A stretch of DNA of 7,651 nt from Lachnospiraceae bacterium (GTDB lineage Bacteria > Bacillota_A > Clostridia > Lachnospirales > Lachnospiraceae), in the NCBI GenBank assembly GCA_024699595.1, contig JAILPG010000115.1:1-7651 (forward strand), given 5' to 3'. The notes under the pieces were generated by a model. It was not told the origin of the DNA, made no database searches, and worked only from the letters and a program-made list of their open reading frames with translations. Below are positions 5,354-7,651 of this stretch, in pieces; the first letter of the stretch is position 1; the number at the start of each line of letters is the position of its first letter. The translations under genes and the position numbers were made by a program.

Positions 5354-6127
5354 GTGAAGAAAAACAGGAATTCAAATACGATGTCCGATGAAGAAAAGAT
5401 CGATGCGCTTAATGAGATCATAAGCGCATCCGGGCATATCGCGTTTCTTGGCGGGGCGGGTGTGTCCACGGAGAGCGGGATACCGGATTTTCGAAGTAAG
5501 GACGGACTGTACAATAAAAGGGACAGAAAGTTTTCGCGCTATCAGCCTGAGTACCTGCTTAGCATAGACTGTCTGGATCACAGACCGGAGATCTTCTTTG
5601 ATTATTTCAGGGAGAATCTTGACTGCAGGAACATCCTTCCAAATGATGCTCACAAGAAGCTTGCCCAGATGGAGGAGAAGGGAAGGCTTGACGGAGTGAT
5701 CACCCAGAATATCGACGGACTGCACCAGAAGGCGGGCAGTAAGAAGGTCTGGGAGATCCACGGCAGCGCGCTTCGAAGCTATTGCGTGAGCTGTCATGCA
5801 GATCTTGGGCAGGATTTCATCTTTGACAATACCGAGGAGGTGCCGCATTGCCCGAAGTGCGGAAAGATGGTAAGGCCCGATGTCGTACTGTACGGCGAAT
5901 TCCTGCCGCAGAGGGCTTACGAAGAGGCTGTGGCGCTCATAAGATTTGCGGATCTGCTCATAATAGGCGGTACTTCCCTTGAGGTTGGATCGGCCGCTCA
6001 GCTTGCTCATATGTATCACGGAGAGCATCTTGTGATCATCAACAAGGGAAAGACAAGACTTGAAGGAAAGGCTGATCTTGTCTTTCACGACAGCATCGGA
6101 AAGATAATGAACAGTATCGAGATATGA
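5354..6127 (+). CDS. NAD-dependent protein deacetylase, sirtuin (SIR2/CobB family)
   Basis: Sirtuins remove acetyl or other acyl groups from lysines, consuming NAD+ and releasing nicotinamide and O-acyl-ADP-ribose. The 257-residue protein has the whole catalytic core: the NAD-binding motif GAGVSTESGIPDFR (34-47), TQNIDGLH (117-124), catalytic His136 in IHG, a zinc ribbon from Cys144/Cys147 and Cys166/Cys169, VRPDVVLYGE (173-182), GTSLEV (206-211) and IN (229-230). The Tyr/Arg pair of desuccinylase-type sirtuins is not evident, so deacetylation is the default guess. The GTG at 5354 is chosen since AAAAGGAG (5341-5348) ends 5 nt before it; ATG 5381 is a shorter alternative giving 248 residues. 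The gene lies 19 nt after the PAS-GGDEF gene and is followed by a terminator, so the two likely form one operon. Confidence 0.95.
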   Translation: MKKNRNSNTMSDEEKIDALNEIISASGHIAFLGGAGVSTESGIPDFRSKDGLYNKRDRKFSRYQPEYLLSIDCLDHRPEIFFDYFRENLDCRNILPNDAHKKLAQMEEKGRLDGVITQNIDGLHQKAGSKKVWEIHGSALRSYCVSCHADLGQDFIFDNTEEVPHCPKCGKMVRPDVVLYGEFLPQRAYEEAVALIRFADLLIIGGTSLEVGSAAQLAHMYHGEHLVIINKGKTRLEGKADLVFHDSIGKIMNSIEI

Positions 6128-6134
6128 CGGTTGG

Positions 6135-6167
6135 CTTAGCCGGAAAATGTCCGGCAGAGGATTTTTT
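6135..6167 (+). terminator. Moderate intrinsic terminator after the sirtuin gene
   Basis: GCCGGA (6139-6144) pairs with TCCGGC (6150-6155) around AAATG. The stem can be lengthened by CTT/GAG past one A-A mismatch, and TTTTTT (6162-6167) follows two bases later. It would separate the sirtuin from the hydrolase gene, though some read-through is likely. I see no clear promoter between it and 6203. Confidence 0.55.
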
Positions 6168-6202
6168 ACAGAAGAAAAAATACGAACGATAAGGAGAAGC
6201 CC

Positions 6203-7651
6203 ATGAGATCTGGAAAAATAATCGTATTAACTCTTGCAATGACTGCTGCATTTCCTGCACTGGTATCTGCGGCCGTAGAGGCTATGCCGGAGGTTTCAGA
6301 GGAGATGCTTGAGCCGTCCTACTGGACAGATGAGGACGCGGATGCTAAAGAGATACTTGCCGACTATGAGACGATAGAGCAGCTCAATGAGGCTTTTCTT
6401 GAGTGCGAGGATTGTAAGATGAACGACCTTACGGAGGCTCCGGCCATCTTTGACGGTGAGGCTGCAAATCTTGCCAGATGGAAGTCTGCGATGTCCGATC
6501 TTTCAAGCTTTCTTGACGGAAATCATTATGATGAGTTCGGGGATGTATTCCGGGGTACTTATGCGATGAGCATACTTGAGAATCTCGAGGATCCTTATGC
6601 ATCGGAGGAACAGGAGTTACAGTACGGTATCTGCGTAAACCGCACGGATGTAAGGGCATTGCCTACCGAGATCATAATTGCCGATGATATGGGAGACATT
6701 GATTTTGACAATGTACAGCTGTCGGGACTGCGCCTGGGCGAGCCCGTAACGGTGCTTGGGATCTCTTCGAATGAGAGATATTTTTACTGTAATACCATCT
6801 GTGTATCCGGATGGATCCCGGTAGAGGATATCGCACTCTGCAAAAGCCGTAAGGAATGGCTGCGCGCATGGCACTTCCCAAAGGATCAGATCATGGTGGT
6901 GACTTCGTCAAAGATCAGGCTCGAGGAATCAAATACCAGTCCCGAAATATCGGAGCTCATGCTGACGATGGGAACTGTGCTTGAAAAAATAGATCCCGAT
7001 GATTACGACGACATGATCACCAACCGTTCCGTATACTACAACTATCCCGTATGGATCCCGGTTAGGAACAAGGAAGGTATGTATGAGAGGAGGCAGGCTC
7101 TTATCTCCATGCATCATGAACTGAGTGACGGATTCCTGCCGCTTACGAGCGAGAACATTATAAAGCAGGCTTACGAGATGCTCGGCGATACCTACGGCTG
7201 GGGCGGTATGCTCTCATCCGCCGACTGTTCGAGCTATGTAAGGGATGTCTACAAATGCTTCGGTCTGGAACTGCCGAGAAACACGTCCTGGCAGGCGGCT
7301 ATGCCGGTTCTTAAGTATGATCTTTCCGAGGCTGATGACGATGACAAGATGGAGCTCTTTGACGAGCTGCCGCCCGGGACGATCCTCTTTTTCAAGGGGC
7401 ATGAGATGCTCTATCTCGGGAGTGAGGACGACAACTATTATGTGATCAGCGCCACCAGCTCCATGCTTGACGATGAGAGCGGGGAAAAGAGGAGGATCAG
7501 GGGCATCATCATCAACACCCTTGATGATGCGAAGAGAATGAACGGCAACAGCTGGCTGACTGAGTTGTATGAGGCGGCTGTTCCATATGTGATAAATGAG
7601 GAAAATATCGCGATCCCGATAATTTCGGAGAAGGAAGAAGAGGATGAGGAT
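6203..7651 (+). CDS. Secreted SH3/NlpC_P60 cell-wall endopeptidase (3' end outside window)
   Basis: The frame from ATG 6203 stays open to the window edge, 483 residues so far. AAGGAGA (6191-6197) supports the start. The N-terminus (KIIVLTLAMTAAFPALVSA) is a Sec signal peptide, probably cut after about residue 23. An acidic spacer region follows. Two SH3b-type wall-binding segments come next, the first marked by VNRTDVRALPTE (145-156) and VSGWIPVEDIA, the second ending with YPVWIPVRN (281-289). The C40 domain has GWGGMLSSADCSSYVRDVY (332-350) with nucleophile Cys342, His400 in GHEMLYLG, and YYVISATSS. This order matches DL-endopeptidases such as YkfC that cut gamma-D-Glu to diamino-acid bonds in peptidoglycan stem peptides. 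A strongly acidic stretch (SEKEEEDED) runs into the edge, so a C-terminal extension exists whose length is unknown. Confidence 0.9.
   Translation, partial: MRSGKIIVLTLAMTAAFPALVSAAVEAMPEVSEEMLEPSYWTDEDADAKEILADYETIEQLNEAFLECEDCKMNDLTEAPAIFDGEAANLARWKSAMSDLSSFLDGNHYDEFGDVFRGTYAMSILENLEDPYASEEQELQYGICVNRTDVRALPTEIIIADDMGDIDFDNVQLSGLRLGEPVTVLGISSNERYFYCNTICVSGWIPVEDIALCKSRKEWLRAWHFPKDQIMVVTSSKIRLEESNTSPEISELMLTMGTVLEKIDPDDYDDMITNRSVYYNYPVWIPVRNKEGMYERRQALISMHHELSDGFLPLTSENIIKQAYEMLGDTYGWGGMLSSADCSSYVRDVYKCFGLELPRNTSWQAAMPVLKYDLSEADDDDKMELFDELPPGTILFFKGHEMLYLGSEDDNYYVISATSSMLDDESGEKRRIRGIIINTLDDAKRMNGNSWLTELYEAAVPYVINEENIAIPIISEKEEEDED

Noticed and set aside
5372..6088. Long minus-strand open frame (238 codons) opposite the sirtuin gene
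   Set aside because: The plus-strand sirtuin has every catalytic motif in frame; the antisense reading shows no recognisable domain and is a by-product of codon bias.

Overview
The window looks like an ordinary chromosomal stretch from a Firmicute of the Clostridia, most likely a Lachnospiraceae relative (Butyrivibrio or Eubacterium type). This is an inference from protein style: a ProX-type editing protein, PAS-GGDEF with a C-terminal sensor-like domain, an SH3/NlpC_P60 hydrolase, a double-glycine leader peptide, strong AAGGAGG ribosome sites and moderate GC. All genes read on the plus strand. I see no rRNA, tRNA, CRISPR array, transposase or integrase.

Layout. (1) 1-767: the 3' end of a YbaK/EbsC-type tRNA(Pro) deacylase, then a complete ProX/PrdX-type deacylase, so two proofreading proteins for mischarged tRNA(Pro) sit side by side. 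(2) 768-2765: a lipoprotein version of the PepD (M20) dipeptidase, flanked by two copies of one module. Each copy has a sigma-A-like promoter with a conserved spacer, followed by the 3' end of a small ORF. The downstream copy keeps a fuller 49-codon ORF and carries an 11-bp perfect inverted repeat just after the -10 box. The upstream copy lacks about 135 bp and keeps only the last 13 codons. (3) 2766-2984: a 72-residue peptide with a GG-type export leader joined to a four-cysteine zinc-ribbon-like segment. (4) 3103-3763: a 75-residue conserved protein of unknown function and an SCP2-like lipid-binding protein, closed by a good intrinsic terminator. (5) 3847-6167: a promoter, a PAS-GGDEF signalling protein and, 19 nt later, a zinc-type sirtuin, followed by a moderate terminator. 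(6) 6203 to the end: a secreted SH3/NlpC_P60 cell-wall endopeptidase, cut by the window edge.

How they fit together. Regions 1 and 4-6 look like housekeeping or signalling genes in short operons. The part most likely to hold something undescribed is 791-2984. There a duplicated promoter/small-ORF module surrounds an exported dipeptidase and leads into a GG-leader zinc-ribbon peptide. No GG-peptidase transporter or modifying enzyme is visible here, so any link to a peptide-secretion system is inference.
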